Part shown: positions 1-7,050 of the stretch, piece after piece
How the letters are laid out: every line of letters begins with the position of its first letter
How positions within the stretch are numbered: the stretch's first letter is position 1
Assembly (NCBI GenBank): GCA_963710615.1
Contig: CAVQBF010000018.1
Span: forward strand, 1-64,000
DNA: 64,000 nucleotides
Source of the DNA: GCA-2746605 sp963710615
GTDB taxonomy: Bacteria; Bacteroidota; Ignavibacteria; Ignavibacteriales; Melioribacteraceae
Direction: 5' to 3'
Made by a program: the position numbers and the translations under genes
The notes under the pieces: generated by a model
Databases searched by the model: none
What the model was told of the DNA's origin: nothing
The model's input: only the letters and a program-made list of their open reading frames with translations

Positions 1-1
1 A

Positions 2-694
2 GTTCATTGGTATGAAAGCACTCATAAAGTATATGAAGAGGTTTTCGACAGTGTAAACGCTAAATTCCCAAATCATGGTATAATACACACCGAAGGCTGT
101 ATAGACGATTTAGGCAAACCGGCTCCTCAAGGAATTCTTGATCCGGAACGTTTCGAGGAAGAGAACTGGTTTAACAACGATTCTTTTTGGTGGAATGATA
201 ATGCCACTGATTGGGGCTATTCCGCTACTTGGGCAGGAGTAAAAGCGGAAGATCATCAAATTTATACTCCGGTTCATCGTTATGCTAGGAACATTATCGT
301 GAGCATTGATCACTGGTTAAAAGGCTGGATAGACTGGAACGTAGTTCTTGATCATAACGGCGGGCCAAATCATGTGGGCAACTTTTGCGGCGCTCCAATT
401 ATGATTAATACTGAAACAAAACAAATTTATTATACACCAATTTATTATATCCTTGCCCAATTTAGTAAGACAATCCGTCCTGGAGATAAGGCAGTTCAAA
501 CCTATAAAACCCTAAAAGGTTTGGAAAATGATGATTTACATGCTTGTGCCACTATAAACAAGGATAATATTTTAAGTGTGCAATTGCTAAATACAACCAA
601 AGATATGATCACTTGCAATTTGCAAATAGAAGATCAGTTTGCTGAAATCATTATAGATGCAAATTCAGTTCAAACTTTGCAAGTACAGTTATAG
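2..694 (+). CDS. GH30 beta-glucanase/glucosidase, 5'-truncated by window edge
   Basis: The reading frame is already open at the first bases, so only the C-terminal 230 residues are present. The fragment has HWYES, then IIHTEGC with the presumed GH30 nucleophile Glu, then GWIDWNVVLDHNGGPNHVG and a C-terminal beta-sandwich ending at 692-694. The same block (TEGC, WTDWNILLDETGGPNHV) recurs in the complete GH30 gene at 53180, which supports the family call. GH30 enzymes of this type act on beta-1,6- or beta-1,3-glucosidic bonds; the exact linkage cannot be read from the fragment. The acid/base Glu and the signal sequence lie outside the window. It is 8 bp upstream of a GH16 gene, so the two are probably co-transcribed. 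Confidence 0.88.
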   Translation, partial: VHWYESTHKVYEEVFDSVNAKFPNHGIIHTEGCIDDLGKPAPQGILDPERFEEENWFNNDSFWWNDNATDWGYSATWAGVKAEDHQIYTPVHRYARNIIVSIDHWLKGWIDWNVVLDHNGGPNHVGNFCGAPIMINTETKQIYYTPIYYILAQFSKTIRPGDKAVQTYKTLKGLENDDLHACATINKDNILSVQLLNTTKDMITCNLQIEDQFAEIIIDANSVQTLQVQL

Positions 695-702
695 TTTATG
701 GA

Positions 703-1881
703 ATGAATTTTAAAATGAAATATTTTAACAAAATTTTAATACTTCTATTTTTAACATTAGTTGGATGCCAAGCTGATAAAGTACTCAATCAGTTTGATAA
801 AGAAAAAGTTAATTATGAAAATCAATTCTTTTCTTTAGATTTAACAGCACAAAATGTTGATATTGCAGAATTTAGGAATCATTTTTTTACGACATTCCCT
901 CATGACGATCCTACCCTTGGTGATGTTGTCTATGATAGGGCAAAGTGGACCAGTAAAGATATGATAAAAACAGACAAGAATAATGGCCTTTATTCATATG
1001 TTAAATTTAGAGAGGACAGCACTGGTTTCGATTCATTTAGATATACTACAAAATCATTTTACAATTTAAATGATGAAATAAACAAAATATTATTTGTATT
1101 CAAAGGTAAATTACCATCTGCAAAGGGAATGTGGCCAGCATGGTGGCTGAATGGAAGTAACGAGAATGAATGGACTTATAGCGATGGTATTCCAGCATTG
1201 ACAGATGAAATCCTCGATAGATATTCCGGAGTAGGAAATTATTATGATACTCCAAGTTCTGTAAATGCAACAGATTGGCCTAGTGCAGGTGAAATTGATA
1301 TCATAGAAAATATCAATGGTGAAATGTTTGTTCATAACACAATTCACACATGTCCTCAAATGTGTGACTCTGAATGGAATAACGATGGGATTATCATCAA
1401 TTGCGCAAATGCAAAACCGAATGATGTTAATCCTGGTTGCAGTGGAAAAAAATATGAAATTAAATCACTTGAAGGAACCTTTGCATGTCTTTGGGAAAAA
1501 GAATTTATTAGGTTTTACTATTGGGAACCAGAAATAAATGTCAAAGAAAATGAAGGTCCCTTAAGTTCCAATCCAAATCCCAAATTATGGAATAAGAGCA
1601 ATTTAAAAAATTCTGTTAGATTGTTAGAGACGGATGAGGAATGTACTGATAACTTTCATCAGTCGTGGCAATGTGAGAATTGCTCGAAAAGCGATAAATG
1701 TAAATTTCAGAATATAAAAATGATATTTAATGTTACACTTTGCGGAGCTTGGGCAGGAAATGAATTTGATTCAACATCTAATTCATTTAATAATTGTAAC
1801 GATTATATCCGAGGTGAGGGAAAGGGTATTATTGATAATCAATTTATGCGAATCGAATATGTTTCAGTTAAAAAGTTGTAA
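703..1881 (+). CDS. Cysteine-rich GH16 endo-beta-1,3(4)-glucanase lipoprotein
   Basis: The 392-aa product has an SpII signal (LTLVGC, Cys22). The GH16 core contains GMWPAWWLNG and the catalytic signature GEIDIIEN, giving Glu197 nucleophile, Asp199 and Glu202 acid/base. The part after the active site is unusually rich in Cys (HTCPQMCDSEW, then NCANAKPNDVNPGC, further Cys near residues 310-345 and 355-375). This recalls fungal laminarinase-type GH16 enzymes more than the compact bacterial laminarinases. It would act as an endo-glucanase on beta-1,3 or mixed glucan at the outer membrane. ATG at 703 is used; an in-frame ATG at 715 (MKYFNK) is equally plausible. It lies between a GH30 and a GH17 gene in the same direction. 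Confidence 0.88.
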   Translation: MNFKMKYFNKILILLFLTLVGCQADKVLNQFDKEKVNYENQFFSLDLTAQNVDIAEFRNHFFTTFPHDDPTLGDVVYDRAKWTSKDMIKTDKNNGLYSYVKFREDSTGFDSFRYTTKSFYNLNDEINKILFVFKGKLPSAKGMWPAWWLNGSNENEWTYSDGIPALTDEILDRYSGVGNYYDTPSSVNATDWPSAGEIDIIENINGEMFVHNTIHTCPQMCDSEWNNDGIIINCANAKPNDVNPGCSGKKYEIKSLEGTFACLWEKEFIRFYYWEPEINVKENEGPLSSNPNPKLWNKSNLKNSVRLLETDEECTDNFHQSWQCENCSKSDKCKFQNIKMIFNVTLCGAWAGNEFDSTSNSFNNCNDYIRGEGKGIIDNQFMRIEYVSVKKL

Positions 1882-1931
1882 ACTAGAAAGTTTGATTTAA
1901 TATAATTTTTAAAAAATTATTTCATTACTAT

Positions 1932-1965
1932 AATAAAGGAATATCAGTTTATTTATTCCTTTATT
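1932..1965 (+). other. Perfect 12-bp inverted repeat between GH16 and GH17 genes
   Basis: AATAAAGGAATA (1932-1943) is exactly complementary to TATTCCTTTATT (1954-1965) with a 10-nt loop. It ends 9 bp before the ATG of the GH17 gene. There is no U-tract after it, so a processing or stability hairpin or an operator is as likely as a terminator. Confidence 0.5.
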
Positions 1966-1974
1966 TGCAACATT

Positions 1975-3093
1975 ATGAAAAATTTAATTTTACTTGGTTT
2001 TTCATTTATTTTAATAATGCTTCTATTTTTTTCTTGTAAGCAAGTAGATCACTTATCCAATAAAACCAATATAGAACAGTTATCGATGGAAAAAATTAAA
2101 CAAAATCTTGAATCAGGAAATTCAATTGAAAGACAAAATCCTTTTGTTGAACGTAAATTTGATCCCTACTTAAATGGTGAGTGGATTGGTGATGCTGTAT
2201 CCTACGGATGTTATAGAAAAGGCCAAGCACCTGGAGAAAAAGGTCCAAGTAAAGCCGAAATATTAGAAGATCTTAAAATAATATCTCAATATTGGAACCT
2301 TATTCGTGTTTATAATGCCGATGATGATACTGAAAGAATACTTCAAGTAATTCATGAAAACAATCTTCCAATAAAAGTAATAGTTGGAATTTGGTTAGAA
2401 AGGGAGATAAATAATCCGGAACTGAAAAAGGATAATATTAAGAATGCTATGCGTGGTATTGCACTGGCAAATAAATATCAAAAATATATTTCCTCAGTAA
2501 GCGTTGGTAATGAGGCATTGGTATTTTGGTCTGCTCATAGAATGAATCCGGATATATTAATTCGCTATATCCGAGCTGTTAGAAATAATGCAAATGTACC
2601 GGTTACAGTAGCTGACGATTATAATTTTTGGAATAATCCTGAAAGCAAAAAAGTCGCTGATGAACTGGACTTTATAATCACTCATATTTATCCGCTTTGG
2701 AATGGAAAAAATCTTGACAATGCAATTGAATGGATGGATAGTGTTTATTTTTTAGATGTAAAAAAAATGCATCCGAATAAAGTTTTAGTTCTTGGAGAAA
2801 TAGGATGGGCAACTACCTATAATGCGGAAAAGGTTGGTCCCGGAGAACAGGGTACACTTATTAAAGCTGAAGTTAGTCTAAAAGCTCAAGAAAAATTTCT
2901 TATTAAATTGGACAAATGGATAAATGAAAAAAAAGTTGTAACCTTTCTTTTTGAAGCATTTGATGAACCATGGAAAGGTGGCGGTGACACCAGCCCACAA
3001 AACGAAATCGAAAAACATTGGGGTGTCTTTTATGAAAACAGGACACCAAAAGAGTCATTCCGAAACTTTCTGAAGTATAAAAGTGTCCAGTAA
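1975..3093 (+). CDS. GH17 beta-1,3-glucanase lipoprotein
   Basis: The 372-aa protein has a lipoprotein signal (LLFFSC, Cys21) and about 40 residues of linker. A GH17 TIM barrel follows: GCYRKGQAPG, NLIRVYNADDD, VSVGNEALVFW with acid/base Glu180, HIYPLW, and LGEIGWATTYN with nucleophile Glu275. GH17 enzymes hydrolyse or transglycosylate beta-1,3-glucans. A close paralogue in motif and architecture is at 57168. It is the last gene of the leftmost cluster and is followed by a clear hairpin terminator. The enzyme probably sits on the outer membrane or periplasmic face. Whether it is a hydrolase or a transglycosylase cannot be decided from the sequence alone. Confidence 0.9.
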   Translation: MKNLILLGFSFILIMLLFFSCKQVDHLSNKTNIEQLSMEKIKQNLESGNSIERQNPFVERKFDPYLNGEWIGDAVSYGCYRKGQAPGEKGPSKAEILEDLKIISQYWNLIRVYNADDDTERILQVIHENNLPIKVIVGIWLEREINNPELKKDNIKNAMRGIALANKYQKYISSVSVGNEALVFWSAHRMNPDILIRYIRAVRNNANVPVTVADDYNFWNNPESKKVADELDFIITHIYPLWNGKNLDNAIEWMDSVYFLDVKKMHPNKVLVLGEIGWATTYNAEKVGPGEQGTLIKAEVSLKAQEKFLIKLDKWINEKKVVTFLFEAFDEPWKGGGDTSPQNEIEKHWGVFYENRTPKESFRNFLKYKSVQ

Positions 3094-3151
3094 ATAATAT
3101 TTGCTTATCTCAGCAGAGTTTTGCAACGACTGAAATCCAAAATTAATAAAT

Positions 3152-3189
3152 AAAGAGATACACTCGGGAGGCGAAGAATGTATCTCTTT
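3152..3189. terminator. Bidirectional hairpin terminator between convergent genes
   Basis: AAAGAGATACA (3152-3162) pairs perfectly with TGTATCTCTTT (3179-3189) around a 16-nt loop. A T-run follows on the plus side and an A/T stretch (rich in T on the minus strand) on the other. It separates the plus-strand GH17 gene from the minus-strand gene at 3229-3804 and can serve both. Confidence 0.8.
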
Positions 3190-3228
3190 TGGTAAACAGC
3201 TCTATTTAAGATTGACTTTATTTAATAT

Positions 3229-3804
3229 CTAGAAATCTTGTGAAAACAATTTCCCACTGAGAGTTTGCGCAATAGATAAGTAAACTTCTTTTTCATATTC
3301 AATTGAATTTACTTCAAGATTTTCAAACCAGTCAATATTATTAATGTACATTTTTGCTAATTGAGCTTTATAACGAATTCTTGCGTCATCATTTCCCTTA
3401 ATGATTCTTTCCAAAGCTTCAACGAATGTTGAAACATTTTCATTAGGGAACTTATTTTTAAATTGAATGCTGACATAAATCGCTGATTCGACTACACCTT
3501 TATTTTCATTATACAATGAATTTAAGCAGTTAGCACTAATATTCTCAATTTTTTTTGCCCTCATTAAAGAATCAACATTTGGATTTACTCTTGTTCTTTC
3601 TCTGTTGTGACTATTATCAATCGCGTTAATTCGGGAAGTTTGAACTGTATCAATGCCCGTAATACCCTGTAATTTATTTTGATACTCTGCATAATACTTA
3701 GTTAAAAATTCTGCTCGCAATTTTTCTTGCAACGCTTGACCACTTATTTTAAATGATAGAAAAAATGATAGTCCAATAAATGTATATAATGTTGTTTTTT
3801 TCAT
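3229..3804 (-). CDS. Secreted protein of unknown function, 191 aa
   Basis: I do not recognise the family. The N-terminus (MKKTTLYTFIGLSFFLSFKISGQ) is a clear SpI signal peptide. The mature part is predicted to be mostly helical and highly charged. Its second half (VESAIYVSIQFKNKFPN, then ALERIIKGNDDARIRYKAQL) resembles a short helical-repeat protein, with no catalytic motif and no cysteine pair. The start is well supported by AAGGAG eight bases upstream of the ATG at 3804. A sigma-54-like promoter lies just upstream, and the NtrC-type regulator gene is next door in the same direction, so it is a likely target of that regulator. It is monocistronic, ending at the shared terminator at 3152-3189. 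Confidence 0.75.
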   Translation of the reverse strand: MKKTTLYTFIGLSFFLSFKISGQALQEKLRAEFLTKYYAEYQNKLQGITGIDTVQTSRINAIDNSHNRERTRVNPNVDSLMRAKKIENISANCLNSLYNENKGVVESAIYVSIQFKNKFPNENVSTFVEALERIIKGNDDARIRYKAQLAKMYINNIDWFENLEVNSIEYEKEVYLSIAQTLSGKLFSQDF

Positions 3805-3837
3805 AGCTTTCTCCTTTTTGATATTTGCCTAATGGAG

Positions 3838-3854
3838 GCCAAAAGGTGTGCCAG
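3838..3854 (-). promoter_or_regulatory. Sigma-54-like promoter of the 191-aa secreted protein gene
   Basis: Read on the minus strand from 3854 the sequence is CTGGCACACCTTTTGGC. The -24 part (TGGCAC) matches the sigma-54 consensus exactly. After 10 bases comes TTGG instead of TTGC, one mismatch in the -12 element. The predicted start of transcription near 3828 leaves a short leader containing the AAGGAG site before the ATG at 3804. Confidence 0.55.
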
Positions 3855-3987
3855 AAAATTATTTGGATGCTAAATGATTTATAAACAATAAGTTATATAA
3901 ATTAAATTGAATGGTATTAAGCTACAGGTTGGTGCCACATTTATTCCAAATCTTTAAGAAAACAGCGGTAAATCATTTAATTATAAG

Positions 3988-4021
3988 ACATTAGAGAACA
4001 ATGTAAAAATGTTCCTAATGT
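3988..4021 (-). terminator. Hairpin downstream of the NtrC-type regulator gene
   Basis: ACATTAGAGAACA (3988-4000) pairs with TGTTCCTAATGT (4010-4021) with one bulged base and a 9-nt loop. It lies 28-60 bp beyond the stop codon of the minus-strand regulator, the right place for a terminator. The U-tract is poor, so an operator role for the near-palindrome is possible. Confidence 0.5.
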
Positions 4022-4048
4022 AAAATTGTGGCAAGTAGAGGATGAAAG

Positions 4049-5494
4049 TTACTTAAAAATATTGGGGTCGTTTTCCTTTAATCTTTGAATTCTGTTGTTT
4101 AGTGCCCGTCTTGTAATACCTAATAGTTGAGCAGCTATAGTCTGGTTATTCTCTGCACGTCTTAAAGCTTCTTTTATCATTAACAACTCAGCAGTCTTAA
4201 ACGTCGGAAATTGAGCTGTAAAAATAATTGAGTCAGAAAAATTTTCTGGTTGTGTTGGAGAATTATTTTTTTCCTTTACTTCCTTTTCAGTTCCAATAGT
4301 TTTCTTTCTTATGCTTTCTATTGATAATATTCCGGAAGTATGCCTGCTGACTGCATCAAAGATTAGACCCTCCAATTCTCTTATATTACCAGGGAAAGAA
4401 TAATTTGTTAAGATGGTGTAAAGTTCTTTTGGTGATTTTGGTCTTTTTTTATTTAACTCTTGAGATGCTTGGTCAAGAAAATGGCTGATTAAAATTGGAA
4501 TATCTTCTTTTCTATCCCTTAAGGGGGGAATATGAACATGATGAGCTTGCAGCCTGTAGTAAAGATCTTTTCTAAAAGTGTCATCTTCTTTCATTTTATC
4601 TAATTTCTTGTGAGTTGCTACAATGATTCTGGCACTCGAAAGTTTGGCAACATCTGAACCGAGAGGATAATATTTTCCATCTTGTAATAAACGTAAAAGT
4701 TTTACTTGTGATTCGATACTAAGATCTCCAATTTCATCAAGAAATAAACTGCCGTCTTCCGCTTGTTCTATTAGGCCCTTTCTCTCGATGTCAGCTCCGC
4801 TAAATGCTCCTTTTTTATGACCAAATAATGTATCTGAGAATAGATTATCGTCAACCCCAGCAACGTTCAATGAAATTAATTCGCCTTCACGTCCACTGAT
4901 ATCATGAATTGCTTTAGCTATTAGTTCTTTACCAACTCCCGTCTCCCCGGTAACTAATACTGGAAGGTTTGTTCTGGCAATAGCCTCAATATATTTGAAA
5001 ATAGATCTCATTCTATTACTAGTCGTAATAACTTGCGAGAAGGCTTCAGGAAATTCTAATTTGTCCTTAAATAATGACTCTCGAAGTCTAATGTTTTCGT
5101 TCCTCACACTAGCAAAGTATAAACCTCGTTTTATCGAGGAGAGTAATCTTTCATCATCAAGCGGTTTAACTAGGTAATCAAAAGCACCCAGTTTCATGCA
5201 TTCCACTGCATTTTCAACATCATTTATCGCTGTAATGACTATAACAACCATTTCCGGAAAATTTTCTAATATTTTCGGAAGTAATTCTTTTCCCGAAATT
5301 TCCGGCATATTAATATCCAAAGCTACTAAGGAATACTCTTTCTCTTTAAGTCGATCAATGACTTTTGAACTTTTATTACAAGTTTCAACATTCGTAAATC
5401 TATTCGAATTAAGCACTAATTCTGCTGTTGATAAAAAGTGTTCTTCATCATCAACAAGTAAAATTGGTTTAATTGGATTCAGTGGTATGCCCAT
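4049..5494 (-). CDS. NtrC-family sigma-54 response regulator (GAFSGA variant)
   Basis: The 481-aa protein has three parts. A receiver domain (about 8-125) carries acidic pair Asp15/Asp16, phosphoacceptor Asp60 (VALDINMP) and Lys110. An AAA+ sigma-54 interaction domain (about 150-385) has Walker A GETGVGKE at 183-190, and a Fis-type helix-turn-helix (AAQLLGITRRALNNRIQRL) ends the protein. The sigma-54-contacting loop reads GAFSGA rather than the canonical GAFTGA. It follows the histidine kinase gene by 8 bp, so the two form a two-component operon. Likely targets are sigma-54 promoters nearby, including the one at 3838-3854. Confidence 0.93.
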   Translation of the reverse strand: MGIPLNPIKPILLVDDEEHFLSTAELVLNSNRFTNVETCNKSSKVIDRLKEKEYSLVALDINMPEISGKELLPKILENFPEMVVIVITAINDVENAVECMKLGAFDYLVKPLDDERLLSSIKRGLYFASVRNENIRLRESLFKDKLEFPEAFSQVITTSNRMRSIFKYIEAIARTNLPVLVTGETGVGKELIAKAIHDISGREGELISLNVAGVDDNLFSDTLFGHKKGAFSGADIERKGLIEQAEDGSLFLDEIGDLSIESQVKLLRLLQDGKYYPLGSDVAKLSSARIIVATHKKLDKMKEDDTFRKDLYYRLQAHHVHIPPLRDRKEDIPILISHFLDQASQELNKKRPKSPKELYTILTNYSFPGNIRELEGLIFDAVSRHTSGILSIESIRKKTIGTEKEVKEKNNSPTQPENFSDSIIFTAQFPTFKTAELLMIKEALRRAENNQTIAAQLLGITRRALNNRIQRLKENDPNIFK

Positions 5495-5502
5495 TTTTAA
5501 CC

Positions 5503-6687
5503 TTAGTTTTTTTCTATGTACATTGGCAGGTAAATTCTTGCTCTGGTACCAATTCCTTTTTGACTTTCTATTTTTAGCTCGCCGCCATGATTCAAAATAA
5601 TATTATAAGAAATTGATAGCCCCAAACCGGTCCCGCCTTTCTCACGTTTGGTTGTATAGAATGGATCAAATATATTATTTAAATCATGCTCATTAATCCC
5701 TTCACCTTCATCAAGAACTTCAATTATACAAGTAGTAGCTTCTTCGAAAATACTTAATGTAACTTTTTCATCCATGCTTCTTAAAGATTGACATGCATTA
5801 TTTATTAAATTTATCACTACTTGCTCCAATCTATTAGAATTTCCTTTTACCATTGGAAAACCATCGGAATAATTTACTTTAAAACTATTTGTTGATTTTT
5901 TAATGAAATTATTTGTAATACTAATTGCAACTTCAGCAACTTCATTAAGACTTATTTTTTTGAATTCATGATCAGGATTCTTAGAATAATTTGTAAGATT
6001 ATCAATTATTTTTTTTATTCTTTCTGCACCGACTTCAATAGATTTGTAAGAATTATCTATTTTTTCGGTGAATGATTTATATGACATCCCTCCAAGTGCA
6101 AAATCACCAAATTCTTCATAGTATTGGTTGAGTATAGGTTTGGTATCCTCCCATATTTTCTGAAGTAAATGAATATTTAACATTATAAAATTGTTTGGAT
6201 TGTTAATTTCGTGTGCAATACCAGATACTAGAGTACCCAATGAAGCCATTTTATCTGCGTGAATCAACTGTTCAGACTTAATTCGACTTTGTTCTTCTGC
6301 TTCCTTAAGACTAGTTATATCATTTATTATCCCATCATAGGAAATCACTGTACCATTATCATCATAAATGGGGACAATACTATTCTTTACCCAGCGAACT
6401 GAACCATCCCTGTGTAAAATTCTATGCTCAATCGGTTCAACTTTTTCTCCTTTCAGAGCATCATCTGATTGAGCAATTACTAAATCTCTATCTTCTTCAT
6501 GAACCATACTAATCCACAACTGGGGATTTTTTGAATAATCTGAAGATTTATAACCAGTTACTGAATAGCATCCTTCACCATGATATGTTTCAATAACTTT
6601 GCCATTCTCAATTCTTACAGTATAAATATAGTCAGTAAGGAAATTAAGAAGCCTTCTGCTTCTCTTTTTTTTGTATTCTAATTGAAT
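5503..6687 (-). CDS. PAS-domain histidine kinase, probable AUU start
   Basis: The protein is soluble: a PAS/PAC domain (HRILHRDGSVRWVKNSIVPI), a DHp helix with GIAHEINNPNN (phospho-His about 159 from the AUU), and an HATPase domain with NLINNAC, DEGEGI and GGTGLGLSI. This is the NtrB-like class that partners NtrC regulators, and the regulator gene follows after 8 bp. The first usable standard start is a TTG at 6519, but it lies inside the PAS fold. The open frame continues upstream with convincing PAS sequence (LLNFLTDYIYTVRIENG) to a stop at 6700-6702, with no ATG, GTG or TTG. The best candidate is ATT at 6687-6685, eight bases after AAGAGG. A 5' indel could also explain this. There is no membrane segment, so it senses a cytoplasmic signal. 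Confidence 0.8.
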   Translation of the reverse strand: MQLEYKKKRSRRLLNFLTDYIYTVRIENGKVIETYHGEGCYSVTGYKSSDYSKNPQLWISMVHEEDRDLVIAQSDDALKGEKVEPIEHRILHRDGSVRWVKNSIVPIYDDNGTVISYDGIINDITSLKEAEEQSRIKSEQLIHADKMASLGTLVSGIAHEINNPNNFIMLNIHLLQKIWEDTKPILNQYYEEFGDFALGGMSYKSFTEKIDNSYKSIEVGAERIKKIIDNLTNYSKNPDHEFKKISLNEVAEVAISITNNFIKKSTNSFKVNYSDGFPMVKGNSNRLEQVVINLINNACQSLRSMDEKVTLSIFEEATTCIIEVLDEGEGINEHDLNNIFDPFYTTKREKGGTGLGLSISYNIILNHGGELKIESQKGIGTRARIYLPMYIEKN

Positions 6688-6702
6688 TCTATTTGCCTCT
6701 TA

Positions 6703-7050
6703 AATCTTATTATTTGTTATACAAAATTACATAAAGATTTATTGCAATATTAAAATGAAAATCGTGAAAGTTTAGATAAAAAATAAATACTTAGAGTTTT
6801 AATGTTAATTAATATTATGATATTATTTATTAAAATAATTATTTCAAGAATTTTCAAGGTTAAAAACCCGATTAAAGAAATTTCATTATTTTTTTTGCAA
6901 AGTCCAAATTGACTTTAGTAGTTTTTTCCCAATTAAAGTGTTTTCCAATAATTTAGTCTAGTACTAATTCAATAATAAGCCCTTAATTTCCCTTTAAAAA
7001 ATAGATATTTTTGTCTATTATCATTTTAATAATTTTTATAAAATTACAAA
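6703..7050. other. Divergent AT-rich regulatory region between two sensor operons
   Basis: This 348-bp stretch holds no gene on either strand. It must carry the promoters of the minus-strand kinase/regulator pair and of the plus-strand binding-protein operon. Visible elements are AAAGTC-N6-GACTTT near 6899-6916, the word AAATTGACTTT (6906-6916) that recurs upstream of the gene at 11455, and a small palindrome AATAGA-N8-TCTATT at 7000-7019. The spacer of that palindrome includes TATTTTTG (7006-7013), which fits the TAnnTTTG -7 box of Bacteroidota promoters. No matching -33 box is evident. Confidence 0.4.

Noticed and set aside
3921..3941. Second sigma-54-like sequence on the minus strand (TGTGGCACCAACCTGTAGC)
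   Set aside because: The TGGCAC half is perfect but there is no TTGC or TTGT at the right spacing (the position reads TGTA), and it is about 120 bp from the nearest gene start.
5503..6519. Kinase gene starting at the TTG at 6519
   Set aside because: That start would cut through the PAS domain; clear PAS sequence continues upstream in the same frame.
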